Assembly (NCBI GenBank): GCA_035547755.1
Contig: DASZUG010000066.1
Coordinates: 74,784 to 138,783 of the forward strand
Source of the DNA: Mesorhizobium_L sp035547755
GTDB lineage: Bacteria > Pseudomonadota > Alphaproteobacteria > Rhizobiales > Rhizobiaceae
Reading direction: 5' to 3'
DNA: 64,000 nt
Each line of letters begins with the position of its first letter. Position 1 is the first letter of the stretch. Below are positions 8,752 to 18,265 of this stretch, piece by piece. Both the position numbers and the translations under genes were made by a program. The notes under the pieces are model-generated. The model worked only from the letters and a program-made list of their open reading frames with translations, did no database searches and was not told the origin of the DNA.

Positions 8752-10614
8752 ATGTCCACCTTGTCCCTGTACCGCTGGTTCGAACGGCGGCTTGATCCCT
8801 TTCCGGCCGCCGAACCCGTTGAGCCGCCCAGGACGCTTCTCGCCTTCTGCTGGCATTATACGCGGCCGGCCTGGCCTTTCGTGCTGGTCGCGGCGGTCGC
8901 ATCGGCGCTGATCGCCGTCGTCGAGGTAGGGCTGTTCGGGTTCCTCGGCCATATCGTCGATTGGCTCTCGGCGCAAAACCGTCAGACATTCCTGCAGACC
9001 GAATGGTGGAAACTGGCGGGGATGGGCATCGTCGTTGCGGTGATCCTGCCGCTGCTGGCGACGATTTCGTCCATGAACACCTACCAGACGCTTTTCGGCA
9101 ATTATCCGATGCGCATCCGCTGGCAGGTCCATCGTTACCTGCTGAAGCAGTCGATGGCGTTCTACCAGGACGAATTCGCCGGCCGCATCGCGACCAAGCT
9201 GATGCAGACGGCGCTCGCCGTGCGCGAAACGGTCGTGAAGTTCGTCGAGGTGCTGAACTATGTCGTGGTCTATTTCCTCGGCCTGCTTCTCATTCTAGGC
9301 TCCGCGGATTGGCGGCTGGCGGCGCCGTTGGCCGTGTGGTTTGTCTGCTATATTGTGGTCCTGCGCTATTTCATCCCGCGTCTCGGCAAGGTCGGGGAGG
9401 CGCAGGCGGACGCGCGCTCGCTGATGACGGGCCGCATCGTCGACAGCTACACCAACATCCAGACCGTGAAACTTTTTTCCCATGCGCGTCGTGAAGCCGA
9501 CTACGCGCGCGAGGGAATGAGCGACTTCATGGTGACGGCCTACCGGCAGGGGCGGTTGATCTCGTCGCTCTATATCGTCGTCTATGGAATGAACTCGCTG
9601 CTTCTCCTTTCCGTTGGCGTCCTGTCCATCTGGCTTTGGCTGGCGGAGGCGGTAACGGTCGGCGCGGTTGCGGTGGCGATCGGGCTCGTGCTCAGGCTCT
9701 GGGGCATGTCGCAATGGATCATGTGGGAAGTGTCTGGATTGTTCGAGAATATCGGCACGGTACAGGACGGCATCGGCTCCATTTCGCTGCCGCGCCTGGT
9801 CGGGGATGTGCCCGGCGCTTCCGATATCGCCGTCAAAAAAGGCGAGATCGTTTTCGACGATATCCGTTTCCATTACGGCAAGGGTCATGGCGTCATAGAC
9901 GGGTTGTCGCTCAGGATCAGGCCCGGCGAGAAGGTCGGGCTGGTCGGGCGCTCGGGCGCCGGCAAGTCGACACTGGTCAACCTGCTTCTGCGTTTCTATG
10001 ATCTGGAAGGGGGGCGGATTCTTGTCGACGGGCAGGATATCGCCGGGGTCGCGCAGGATTCCCTTCGGGCCAATATCGGCATGGTCACTCAGGACATTTC
10101 CCTTCTCCACCGCTCCGTGCGTGAAAACATCCTCTATGGCCGCCCTGACGCCGGCGAGGACGCCATGCTTGAAGCGGCGCGGCGGGCGGAATCGGACGAT
10201 TTCATCCGTGACCTCAGCGATGCCCAGGGGCGCAAGGGTTACGACGTCCATGTCGGCGAACGGGGCGTCAAGCTTTCCGGCGGCCAGCGTCAGCGGATAG
10301 CCATTGCCCGCGTCATGCTGAAAGATGCGCCGATCCTTATACTCGACGAGGCGACTTCGGCGCTCGATTCCGAAGTCGAAGCGGCGATCCAGGGCAATCT
10401 CTACAAGCTCATGCAGGGCAAGACCGTGATCGCCATCGCGCATCGCCTTTCCACCATCGCCGCGATGGACCGGCTGATCGTCATGGATGAAGGCCGGATC
10501 GTCGAAGAGGGCACGCATGACGAACTGGTTGCTGGCGACGGCCTCTATGCGCAACTTTGGAAGCGCCAGTCCGGCGGCTTTCTTGACATCGATCGGGCGG
10601 AGGCGGCTGAGTGA
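8752..10614 (+). CDS. ABC exporter, fused TMD-NBD half-transporter (first of three)
   Basis: The 620-residue protein has a membrane domain of about six helices (residues 40-320) and a C-terminal ATPase domain. Visible ATPase motifs are Walker A GRSGAGKST near 398, Q-loop VTQD, signature LSGGQRQRIAIAR, Walker B ILILDEATSALDSE and H-loop IAHRLST. This is the ABCB/lipid A exporter-like architecture, so it should dimerise to form an exporter in the inner membrane. Its stop overlaps the GTG of the next gene by 4 nt. All three paralogs share an N-terminal LxxFxWHY-like segment and end YAQLWKRQSGGFL or close to it. Substrate unknown. Confidence 0.92.
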   Translation: MSTLSLYRWFERRLDPFPAAEPVEPPRTLLAFCWHYTRPAWPFVLVAAVASALIAVVEVGLFGFLGHIVDWLSAQNRQTFLQTEWWKLAGMGIVVAVILPLLATISSMNTYQTLFGNYPMRIRWQVHRYLLKQSMAFYQDEFAGRIATKLMQTALAVRETVVKFVEVLNYVVVYFLGLLLILGSADWRLAAPLAVWFVCYIVVLRYFIPRLGKVGEAQADARSLMTGRIVDSYTNIQTVKLFSHARREADYAREGMSDFMVTAYRQGRLISSLYIVVYGMNSLLLLSVGVLSIWLWLAEAVTVGAVAVAIGLVLRLWGMSQWIMWEVSGLFENIGTVQDGIGSISLPRLVGDVPGASDIAVKKGEIVFDDIRFHYGKGHGVIDGLSLRIRPGEKVGLVGRSGAGKSTLVNLLLRFYDLEGGRILVDGQDIAGVAQDSLRANIGMVTQDISLLHRSVRENILYGRPDAGEDAMLEAARRAESDDFIRDLSDAQGRKGYDVHVGERGVKLSGGQRQRIAIARVMLKDAPILILDEATSALDSEVEAAIQGNLYKLMQGKTVIAIAHRLSTIAAMDRLIVMDEGRIVEEGTHDELVAGDGLYAQLWKRQSGGFLDIDRAEAAE

Positions 10615-12500
10615 GAATCTCGGGTTTCATTTACGGCCTCTTCGAAAGCTGGCTGGCGCCCTTCCAGGAGCCGGCCGATCTGCAGCCGCCACAGAAACTC
10701 ATAGCGTTCATCTGGCATTACGCGAAACAGGCGAAGGGCCCGTTTCTCTTGATGCTGGTGGTGGGCGGTTTGACGCCGTTGATCGATGCCGGCCTTTTCT
10801 ATTTCGTTGGCCGCCTTGTCGATATCCTCAACGACCTTCCCGCACCACGTAGCTGGACAAGCCTGTGGACACATGCGGGGCCCGAACTCCTTTTCATGCT
10901 TTTGACGGTGCTTGTCGGCCGTACCCTGGTCCTGTTCATTGCCGCGCTCGTCGATGAGCAGACCATCGCGCCGGGCTTCTACAATCTCGTGCGCTGGCAG
11001 GTGCATCGCCACGTTTCGCGGCAGTCCTATCAGTTCTTCCAGGACGAGCTTTCCGGTTCCATCGCCAACAAGGTCTGGCAGAGCGGCCAGGCGACGGGCG
11101 ACCTGCTCGAAAACCTGATAACCGTGATCTGGTTCATGGTCATCTATACCTGCACGACGCTCGGGACACTGGCGGCGCTGGATATCCGTCTCGCGGGCCT
11201 GGTGGTACTCTGGATCATCGGCTTCGGCCTTCTCGCCTGGTACTATCTTCCGACGATCCGGCGTCAGGCGGAAGTGTCCGCCGAAGCCAGTTCCGCCGTC
11301 AGCGGCCGTATCGTCGACGGCTATTCCAATATCGAGACGTTGAAACTGTTCGCCGTCGATGGACACGACCGCTTCATCAAGAACGGTTTCGAGCGTTATC
11401 TGGAGGCCTATCTTGCTTTTACCCGGACGCTGACCTCGGTCCGCACCTCGCTCGCGCTTCTATCGGGAACGATGATCGTGGCGATCGCCTGGTTCTCGGT
11501 CGATCTGTGGATCCATTCCCTCGTCACTATTGGCGCCGTGACCTTCACCCTTGGCCTTGTGCTGAGGCTGAACATGCTTCTTTCGCGGTTGCTGACCCAG
11601 TTGAACAGCATCCTGAGGACGCTCGGCATTCTCGAAAACGCGAAAGAACTGGTGGCGCGCCCGCTCGGACTGACCGACAGCCCAAAAGCAAAACCGATCA
11701 CGGTGGAAAAGGGTGAAATCCGGATCGAGAACGTCGTTTTCAATTACGGCCGTGGCGAGGGCGTCCTCGACGGCATCGATCTCGTGGTCCGGCCCGGCGA
11801 GAAGATCGGATTGATCGGCCCGTCCGGAACCGGCAAATCGACCCTGGTCAATCTCATCCTTCGCCTTTACGATCTCGAGGGAGGACGCATCCTCATCGAC
11901 GGCCAGGACATATCGAAAGTCACGCAGGACTCGCTCAGAAGCAATATCGGCGTGGTCACGCAAAATACGTCGCTCCTGCACCGCCTGCTGCGCTCCAACA
12001 TCAAGCTCGGCAAGCCCGACGCCACGGACGAGGAGATGGTCTCGGCTTCGGAGCGCGCCGAGGCGCATGACTTCATCATGAATCTGGTCGACAGCAAGGG
12101 GCGGCGCGGCTACGACGCGGTGGTTGGAGAGCGGGGCGTGAGGCTCTCCGGCGGGCAAAGACAGCGCATCGCGATTGCCCGCGTCTTCCTCAAGGACGCC
12201 CCGATCCTGATCCTGGACGAAGCGACCTCCGCGCTCGATTCCGAGGTCGAGGCCGCCATCCAGGAAAACCTCGACGATCTGATGCACGGAAAGACCGTCA
12301 TCGCCATTGCGCACCGTCTCTCGACCATCGCCAATCTCGACCGGCTCGTCGTGCTTTCCGGCGGCCGGATCGTCGAGGACGGCACGCATGACGAGTTGGT
12401 CGCGAAAGGCGGCCTCTACGCTAAGTTGTGGAAACGACAATCCGGCGGTTTTCTCTATGAGGAAGATGCCGAGAAGAAGCTCAAGAGACCAGCGGAATGA
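10611..12500 (+). CDS. ABC exporter, fused TMD-NBD half-transporter (second of three)
   Basis: The 629-residue paralog of the genes on either side has six predicted helices in residues 40-330, Walker A GPSGTGKST near 402, Q-loop VTQN, signature LSGGQRQRIAIAR, Walker B ILILDEATSALDSE and H-loop IAHRLST. It uses a GTG start inside the stop of the first exporter, and its stop overlaps the ATG of the third by 4 nt, so the three are likely made in matched amounts. All catalytic ATPase residues are present, so it is not a degenerate copy. Homo- or heterodimer partnership cannot be decided from sequence. Confidence 0.92.
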   Translation: MRISGFIYGLFESWLAPFQEPADLQPPQKLIAFIWHYAKQAKGPFLLMLVVGGLTPLIDAGLFYFVGRLVDILNDLPAPRSWTSLWTHAGPELLFMLLTVLVGRTLVLFIAALVDEQTIAPGFYNLVRWQVHRHVSRQSYQFFQDELSGSIANKVWQSGQATGDLLENLITVIWFMVIYTCTTLGTLAALDIRLAGLVVLWIIGFGLLAWYYLPTIRRQAEVSAEASSAVSGRIVDGYSNIETLKLFAVDGHDRFIKNGFERYLEAYLAFTRTLTSVRTSLALLSGTMIVAIAWFSVDLWIHSLVTIGAVTFTLGLVLRLNMLLSRLLTQLNSILRTLGILENAKELVARPLGLTDSPKAKPITVEKGEIRIENVVFNYGRGEGVLDGIDLVVRPGEKIGLIGPSGTGKSTLVNLILRLYDLEGGRILIDGQDISKVTQDSLRSNIGVVTQNTSLLHRLLRSNIKLGKPDATDEEMVSASERAEAHDFIMNLVDSKGRRGYDAVVGERGVRLSGGQRQRIAIARVFLKDAPILILDEATSALDSEVEAAIQENLDDLMHGKTVIAIAHRLSTIANLDRLVVLSGGRIVEDGTHDELVAKGGLYAKLWKRQSGGFLYEEDAEKKLKRPAE

Positions 12501-14359
12501 GCTCGCTTCGAGAGAGATTGTGGGAGAAGGCCGAGGGTGTCATCGACCCTTTTCGTGACGTCGGCAGCGAGCTGTTGCCGCGCGAGGGCTGGCGCTTCAT
12601 TCTCCATTTTGCCAGCCAGGCGAAGGGCCCTTTCCTGCTGCTCCTCCTCATCGGCGGCGTGGCCGGAAGTGTCGACGCCGCACTTTACTGGGCGGTCGGC
12701 TGGCTGATCGATCTTCTCGACGCGTCCAACCCCGCCACGCTGATCGCCGACCATTGGCCGGCGCTTCTCGGCCTTCTCCTCCTCGTTCTCGTCGTGCGTG
12801 CTTGCGTGGTGATAGCAAACGCCGTGGTCGAGCAGCAGGTGATCGTGCCGCATTTCTACCAGCTCGTGCGCTGGCAGTCCTTCCAGCGCGTCATCGAGCA
12901 GCCCTACGACTTCTATCAGAACGATTTCGCCGGCCGCATCGCCACGAAAATCATGCAGGCGGGCGAATCGACGGGCGACTTCATCATCTCCTCGCTGCAG
13001 ACGCTGTGGAGCTTCGCCACTTTCCTGATCCTCGCCACGACGATTCTCGCCGCGCTCGATCCGACGATGGTCCTGGTCATCGGGGTGTGGTTTGCCGCAT
13101 ATCTGGCGGTTGCCCGCTATCTCTTGCCGCCTTTGCGGGCGGCCGGCCGCCGCACCGCCGATGCCCGCTCGGTGATGAATGGCCGCATGGTCGATGCCTT
13201 CACCAATATCCTCGCGGTCAAGCTCTTCGACAGCGGGCGCAGGGAACATAGCTTCGTGCGCGAAAGCATGAACATGTTCCTCGATGCGATCACGGCGCTG
13301 ACCCGCTCGATCACCAGCGTGCGCGCCGCCGTCGCGCTTTTGAACGGCGTGATGATGAGCGCCATCATGGTGCTTGCCGTGCATCGCTGGATGGAGGGCG
13401 ACGCCACCACCGGCGCCATCGCCGCGGCGACGGGGCTGGTCTTCCGACTGAACACCATGTCCGGCTTCGTCATGTTCAACATCAACGGCCTTATCCGCAA
13501 TTTCGCGACGGTGCAGGACGCGACGGGGGTCATCTCGGTCGAGCCGACGATCCGCGATGCAGAAAACGCCGTGGAAATGCCGCGCGCCACCGGCGATCTC
13601 GTCTTCGACAACGTCTCCTTCCATTATGGCCGGAGCGGCGGCGTGTTCGATGGCCTGAACCTCCACATCCGCGCCGGCGAGCGCGTGGCGCTGGTCGGGC
13701 CTTCGGGAGCGGGTAAGACGACCATCGTCAATCTGGCGCTTCGCATTTTCGATATCGAGAAAGGCCGTATCCTGCTCGATGGACGGGACATACGCTCGCT
13801 GACGCAGGCTTCTCTTCGGGCGCAATTCGGCGTCGTCAGCCAGGAGCCGCTTCTCATGCACCGATCGATCCGGGACAACATCGCCTATGGCAGGCCCGGC
13901 GCGAGCGAGAAGGAGATTGTCGAAGCCGCCAAGCGCGCGCGGGCGCATGATTTCATCGGCGGCGTAACCGACATACGCGGCCGCAGGGGGTACGACGCCC
14001 ATGTCGGCGAGCGCGGCGTCAAGCTGTCAGGCGGGCAGAGGCAGCGCATCGCCATCGCCCGGATGATGCTGAAGGATGCGCCGATCCTGATCCTCGACGA
14101 GGCGACATCGGCGCTCGATTCGGAAGTGGAGGCGGCGATCCAGGACAATCTCTACCGCATGATGGAGGGTAAGACCGTCATTGCCGTAGCGCATCGGCTC
14201 TCCACCATCGCTGCGCTCGACCGGCTCATCGTCATCGATGATGGCCGGATCGTCGAGGAGGGCACGCATGAGGAACTCATCGCGAGCGGCGGCCTCTATG
14301 CGCAGCTTTGGAAGCGCCAGTCCGGCGGCTTTCTGGCCGAACGGTTGGCGGCGGAGTAG
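12497..14359 (+). CDS. ABC exporter, fused TMD-NBD half-transporter (third of three)
   Basis: The 620-residue third paralog has Walker A GPSGAGKTT near residue 400, Q-loop VSQE, signature LSGGQRQRIAIAR, Walker B ILILDEATSALDSE and H-loop VAHRLST. The membrane domain has the same helix pattern as in the other two. The nucleotide sequence of its ATPase end is visibly close to that of the first gene (for example near 14290-14335 and 10545-10590), as expected of duplication. It is followed 8 nt later by a GNAT gene on the same strand. Substrate unknown; lipid, peptide or drug export are all possible. Confidence 0.92.
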   Translation: MSSLRERLWEKAEGVIDPFRDVGSELLPREGWRFILHFASQAKGPFLLLLLIGGVAGSVDAALYWAVGWLIDLLDASNPATLIADHWPALLGLLLLVLVVRACVVIANAVVEQQVIVPHFYQLVRWQSFQRVIEQPYDFYQNDFAGRIATKIMQAGESTGDFIISSLQTLWSFATFLILATTILAALDPTMVLVIGVWFAAYLAVARYLLPPLRAAGRRTADARSVMNGRMVDAFTNILAVKLFDSGRREHSFVRESMNMFLDAITALTRSITSVRAAVALLNGVMMSAIMVLAVHRWMEGDATTGAIAAATGLVFRLNTMSGFVMFNINGLIRNFATVQDATGVISVEPTIRDAENAVEMPRATGDLVFDNVSFHYGRSGGVFDGLNLHIRAGERVALVGPSGAGKTTIVNLALRIFDIEKGRILLDGRDIRSLTQASLRAQFGVVSQEPLLMHRSIRDNIAYGRPGASEKEIVEAAKRARAHDFIGGVTDIRGRRGYDAHVGERGVKLSGGQRQRIAIARMMLKDAPILILDEATSALDSEVEAAIQDNLYRMMEGKTVIAVAHRLSTIAALDRLIVIDDGRIVEEGTHEELIASGGLYAQLWKRQSGGFLAERLAAE

Positions 14360-14366
14360 ACGAGCG

Positions 14367-14846
14367 ATGCACCGCCCCGCCCAATGCGTCCGGCTGAAGC
14401 GGCTTGACCCCACCTGCGAGGCGTTTCGCGCGCTCCTCCACGAGAGCCGGCGTGAAGGTTACTGGATGCTTGTCCGCCTGGCAGAAGGTTGGGAGGACGG
14501 TCGCAACCGGTTTTCACGGCGCGAAGAGACGGTGCTGGCGGCATGGCACGACGACCGGCTAACGGCCGTTTGCGGCCTCAACGTCGATCCTTATGTCGAT
14601 TCTCCTTGCGAGGGCCGCGTCAGGCACCTTTATGTGCTGCCTGCCTGTAGGCGCAGCGGCGTCGGTCGGTTGCTGGTCGGCGCGATTATCGAGAATGCGC
14701 GAAAATACTTCTCTGTCCTCAATGTGAGGGCGCCGACCGAAGCGTTCGTGTTCTACGAGACGCTCGGTTTCCGACGTATCGAGGCGGAGCATGCCACTCA
14801 TCGCCTGCCGCTCCGCCCCGTGGTCGACTCGAGACGGAGTGCGTGA
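14367..14846 (+). CDS. GNAT family N-acetyltransferase
   Basis: This 159-residue protein has GNAT motif A as VRHLYVLPACRRSGVGRLL near residue 83, containing the RRSGVG acetyl-CoA pyrophosphate loop, and the motif B region FVFYETLGFRRIE near 130. GNAT enzymes transfer acetyl from acetyl-CoA to amines; the acceptor here is unknown. ATG 14367 lies 8 nt after the third exporter and its stop overlaps the GTG of the next gene (GTGA), so it is probably in the exporter operon. A role in modifying the exported compound is possible but is inference from position only. Confidence 0.85.
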   Translation: MHRPAQCVRLKRLDPTCEAFRALLHESRREGYWMLVRLAEGWEDGRNRFSRREETVLAAWHDDRLTAVCGLNVDPYVDSPCEGRVRHLYVLPACRRSGVGRLLVGAIIENARKYFSVLNVRAPTEAFVFYETLGFRRIEAEHATHRLPLRPVVDSRRSA

Positions 14847-15163
14847 GGATGACGTTCCGCCTCCCCGGACAGATTAGCTCGACGCATTTGCTCGATACGG
14901 GCGCCAATGCGCTGGAGGTCGAGATTCTTGCCGAAAAGGCGTCCGCGCTCGGCCGGGCCGGTGAGCGCGCCGAGAGGATGCTGGCGCGGCTGAGCGAACA
15001 TGACGGCGATTCGGAAATGCGCCTGAAACTCGTCAAGGAAGCCGCAAAGGCCGTCTATGCCTATTTCATCCAGCGGGAGCTCTGCGGTTTCCGGCGGCAT
15101 GACGACATCATCCGCGAATATGCCATCCCGAGAGAGGTGCTTGTCAGGCTGGGCGCGATGTGA
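14843..15163 (+). CDS. Small helical protein, DUF6665-like
   Basis: The 106-residue protein is mainly helical, with motifs NALEVEILAEKASALGRAG near residue 21 and IQRELCGFRRHDD near 76. It matches my memory of a Rhizobiales-restricted family (DUF6665) of unknown function; I could not verify the family number. The GTG at 14843 overlaps the GNAT stop; an ATG at 14849 two codons later is an alternative. It has no signal peptide or membrane helix. It ends the exporter-GNAT cluster ahead of petA. Confidence 0.7.
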   Translation: MRMTFRLPGQISSTHLLDTGANALEVEILAEKASALGRAGERAERMLARLSEHDGDSEMRLKLVKEAAKAVYAYFIQRELCGFRRHDDIIREYAIPREVLVRLGAM

Positions 15164-15437
15164 CGATCGCACAGGCCTGAACCGGGCCGCCACGACGCTC
15201 GGAAATCCTGCTTGCACGAACTTGTTCCACAACCGCGCGGGTGCGCCCGCGACAATCTGACCACTTCGTTGCAAGCGTCTGGACAAGCCTTTGTCTGGCG
15301 CATAGAAACCCCGATGGAATGCCGGGGGAATCCGTTCGGCTCATCACGATGATGGCGCCGGTTGGGGCATGACAAGGGGGGCTTACGGACATCCCGTCGG
15401 CAGAAGACTTTGACTGAGGTAGAAGGATTCTGGTCAG

Positions 15438-15995
15438 GTGAGCGCAGAAGCGATTGAACCCAACCGCCGCGATTTCCTCTATATAGCGACGGGCATGGCC
15501 GGCGTGGTGGGCGCCGCGAGCGTCGCATGGCCGTTCATAGATCAGATGCAGCCCGACGCCTCGACATTGGCTCTTGCCTCCGTCGAAGTCGATGTTTCAT
15601 CGGTCACGCCGGGCATGTCGCTGATCGTGAAGTGGCGCGGCAAGCCGGTTGTCGTCCGCAACCGTACTCCCAAAGAGATACAGGAAGCGGAGGCGGTCAA
15701 GCTTTCGGAACTCAAGGACCCCATCGCCCGCAACGACAATCTGCCGAGCGACGCGCCGGCGACGGACGCCAACCGCACCGTCAAGGGGCAGGAAGCCTGG
15801 CTGGTCATGGTGCAGGTGTGCACGCATCTCGGCTGCATCCCGCTCGGCCAGCAGGGTGAATTCGGCGGCTGGTTCTGTCCCTGCCACGGCTCGCAATATG
15901 ACACGGCGGGCCGGATCAGGAAGGGGCCCGCGCCCGAGAACATGGCGATCCCGAAATATGAATTCAAATCCAAAACGTCCGTGACCATCGGCTAG
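15438..15995 (+). CDS. petA: Ubiquinol-cytochrome c reductase iron-sulfur (Rieske) subunit
   Basis: This 185-residue Rieske protein of the bc1 complex has the cluster-binding motifs CTHLGC (residues 128-133) and CPCHGS (147-152), giving two Cys and two His ligands to [2Fe-2S]. The N-terminus has a twin-arginine motif (NRRDFLY) followed by a membrane anchor near residues 13-33, as in Tat-exported, uncleaved Rieske proteins. It starts at GTG 15438. The 274-bp gap upstream should hold the petABC promoter and contains a small CGCGGG-TGCG-CCCGCG hairpin. petB follows 15 nt later. Confidence 0.96.
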   Translation: MSAEAIEPNRRDFLYIATGMAGVVGAASVAWPFIDQMQPDASTLALASVEVDVSSVTPGMSLIVKWRGKPVVVRNRTPKEIQEAEAVKLSELKDPIARNDNLPSDAPATDANRTVKGQEAWLVMVQVCTHLGCIPLGQQGEFGGWFCPCHGSQYDTAGRIRKGPAPENMAIPKYEFKSKTSVTIG

Positions 15996-16010
15996 AGAGG
16001 GGCTACCGAC

Positions 16011-17315
16011 ATGAGCGGATTTCAGCATTCCACCTACACTCCGAAAACCGGCCTCGGCCGCTGGTTCGACCAGCGCATGCCGCTTCCCAGGCTGGTCTAC
16101 GATTCCTTCGTCGCCTATCCGGTGCCGCGCAATCTGAACTATGCCTACACGTTCGGCGGCATTCTCTCGATGATGCTCGCCATCCAGATCCTGACCGGCA
16201 TCGTGCTTGCGATGCACTATGCGGCGAATTCGGGCCTGGCGTTCGATTCGGTCGAGCACATCATGCGCGACGTGAATTTCGGCTGGCTTCTGCGCTATGC
16301 CCACAGCAACGGCGCTTCGTTCTTCTTCATCGCCGTCTATGTTCATATGTTCCGGGGTCTCTATTACGGCTCCTACAAGGCCCCGCGCGAGCTTCTATGG
16401 ATTCTCGGCTGCATCATCTATCTCTTGATGATGGCGACGGCCTTCATGGGCTACGTGCTGCCGTGGGGGCAGATGAGCTTCTGGGGCGCCACGGTCATCA
16501 CCGGCTTCTTCTCGGCCATTCCGCTCGTCGGCGACTGGATCCAGCAATTGCTGATCGGCGGCTTCGCTGTCGGCGATCCGACGCTCAACCGGTTCTTCTC
16601 GCTGCACTATCTCTTGCCGTTCATGATAGCAGGCGTCGTGGTGCTGCATATCTGGGCGCTGCATGTCGCCGGCCAGACCAACCCGACCGGCGTCGACGTC
16701 AAGACCAAGGGCGACACCGTGCCTTTCTCGCCGCACGCGACGATGAAGGACGCCTTTGCCATGGTGGCGTTCCTTTTCTTCTTCGCCTATGTGATTTTCT
16801 ACATCCCCGATTACCTCGGCCATGCAGACAATTACGTTCAGGCGAACCCGCTGAAGACGCCTTCCGAGATCGTGCCGGAATGGTACTTCCTGCCGTTCTA
16901 CGCCATGCTGCGCGCCATCACCTTCAATGTCGGACCGATCAATTCGAAGCTTGGCGGCGTACTCGTCATGTTCGGCTCGATCGCGCTCCTTTTCCTTGTG
17001 CCATGGCTCGATACGTCGAAGGTCCGCTCCGCGGTATATCGCCCCTGGTACAAGCTCTTCTTCTGGATATTCATTGCCGACGTGGTGATGCTGGGATGGC
17101 TGGGTTCCAAGCCGCCGCAGGGCGTCTATCCCACCCTCGCCCTCATTGGAGCGATCTTCTACTACGCGTTTTTCCTGATCATCATGCCGGTTCTCGGACT
17201 GATAGAGACGCCGCGCAAATTGCCTAATTCGATCACGGAAGCAGTGCTGCAAAAGAAGGCCGGCGGCACTCTTGCGCCCGCCGGGGCGACCGCAGCACCC
17301 GAGACCAGAAGCTGA
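16011..17315 (+). CDS. petB: Cytochrome b of the bc1 complex
   Basis: The 434-residue membrane protein is cytochrome b, with eight transmembrane helices. Recognisable parts are the Qo-site helix region GYVLPWGQMSFWGATV near residue 144, the PEWYFLPFYAMLRAI segment (PEWY motif) near 289, and the histidines in helices B and D that bind the two hemes. It oxidises ubiquinol and passes electrons to petA and quinone. It is the middle gene of petABC. The last 25 or so residues are an Ala/Gly/Pro-rich tail beyond the core fold, common in rhizobia. Confidence 0.97.
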   Translation: MSGFQHSTYTPKTGLGRWFDQRMPLPRLVYDSFVAYPVPRNLNYAYTFGGILSMMLAIQILTGIVLAMHYAANSGLAFDSVEHIMRDVNFGWLLRYAHSNGASFFFIAVYVHMFRGLYYGSYKAPRELLWILGCIIYLLMMATAFMGYVLPWGQMSFWGATVITGFFSAIPLVGDWIQQLLIGGFAVGDPTLNRFFSLHYLLPFMIAGVVVLHIWALHVAGQTNPTGVDVKTKGDTVPFSPHATMKDAFAMVAFLFFFAYVIFYIPDYLGHADNYVQANPLKTPSEIVPEWYFLPFYAMLRAITFNVGPINSKLGGVLVMFGSIALLFLVPWLDTSKVRSAVYRPWYKLFFWIFIADVVMLGWLGSKPPQGVYPTLALIGAIFYYAFFLIIMPVLGLIETPRKLPNSITEAVLQKKAGGTLAPAGATAAPETRS

Positions 17316-17333
17316 TCCGGAAAGGACCTTGCC

Positions 17334-18191
17334 ATGAAGAATGTCCTCAAAGGATTGGCGGCGTTCGGTATCGCTGCTGCATTAGCCGCCCCCGCAATGG
17401 CCCAGGAAAATGCCGCTGAGCCCATGCACTTTCCGATCAAGGAGCCGCCGCAGCTCCACTGGTCCTTCTCCGGTCCGTTCGGGACTTTCGACAAGGAACA
17501 GCTCCAGCGTGGGTTGAAAGTGTACAAGGAGGTCTGCTCGGCCTGTCATTCGCTCAACATGGTTGCTTTCCGCAACCTCGAGGCACTCGGCTATAGCGAG
17601 GCCCAGGTGAAGGCCTTCGCCTCGCAATACCAGATCCAGGACGGGCCGAACGACGACGGAAAGATGTTCGAGCGCCCCGGCAAGCCTTCGGATTATTTCC
17701 CCGCGCCGTTTCCGAATGAGGAAGCCGCCGCCGCGGCCAATGGCGGCGCAGCGCCTCCCGATTTTTCGCTGATCGCGAAGGCGCGAGCGGCGGAACGGGG
17801 CTTTCCCCAATTCATCTTCGATATCTTCACCCAGTACACGACGGCCGGGCCGGACTATATCCATGCGCTCCTGACCGGGTTTCATCAGACCCCGCCAAAA
17901 GGCCTGACGATCCCTTCGGGCACCTATTACAATCCGTACTTCATGTCGGCCGCCTCGACCCATATGCCTCCGCCGCTCTCGGACGGGCAGGTCAAGTACG
18001 ACGACGGCTCTCCGGAGACGGTCAATCAGTACGCGACCGATGTGGCGGCGTTCCTCATGTGGGCGGCCGATCCGCATATGGAAGTCCGCAAGGAGATCGG
18101 CTTCCGAGTCATGATCTTTCTCCTGATCTTCGGGTTTTTGGTCTACCTCACCAAGCGCAAGGTCTGGAACGAAGTGGCGCATTCGCATTGA
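17334..18191 (+). CDS. petC: Cytochrome c1 of the bc1 complex
   Basis: This 285-residue protein has a signal peptide ending near AMAQ (residue 24), a heme c attachment motif CSACH at 68-72, and a single C-terminal anchor helix near 252-272 (MIFLLIFGFLVYL). It accepts electrons from the Rieske protein and passes them to soluble cytochrome c in the periplasm. The gene starts 18 nt after petB and is followed by a strong intrinsic terminator, which marks the end of the operon. A methionine sixth ligand is likely in the MPPPLSDG region, by family analogy. Confidence 0.96.
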   Translation: MKNVLKGLAAFGIAAALAAPAMAQENAAEPMHFPIKEPPQLHWSFSGPFGTFDKEQLQRGLKVYKEVCSACHSLNMVAFRNLEALGYSEAQVKAFASQYQIQDGPNDDGKMFERPGKPSDYFPAPFPNEEAAAAANGGAAPPDFSLIAKARAAERGFPQFIFDIFTQYTTAGPDYIHALLTGFHQTPPKGLTIPSGTYYNPYFMSAASTHMPPPLSDGQVKYDDGSPETVNQYATDVAAFLMWAADPHMEVRKEIGFRVMIFLLIFGFLVYLTKRKVWNEVAHSH

Positions 18192-18216
18192 TCGTGTGAA
18201 CTGCGCGATGCCGTTC

Positions 18217-18245
18217 AGGGCGCCTTCGGGCGCCCTTGTTCTTTT
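18217..18245 (+). terminator. Rho-independent terminator of petABC
   Basis: A perfect 8-bp stem, AGGGCGCC with GGCGCCCT, closes a TTCG tetraloop and is followed by TTGTTCTTTT. It lies 26 nt after the petC stop and separates petABC from the marR promoter. Confidence 0.9.
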
Positions 18246-18265
18246 AGCACAAATGCAAAGCGACA

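Noticed and set aside
12455..14002. 515-residue minus-strand open frame
   Set aside because: Antisense to the third ABC exporter, with His/Arg/Asp-rich composition and no domain.
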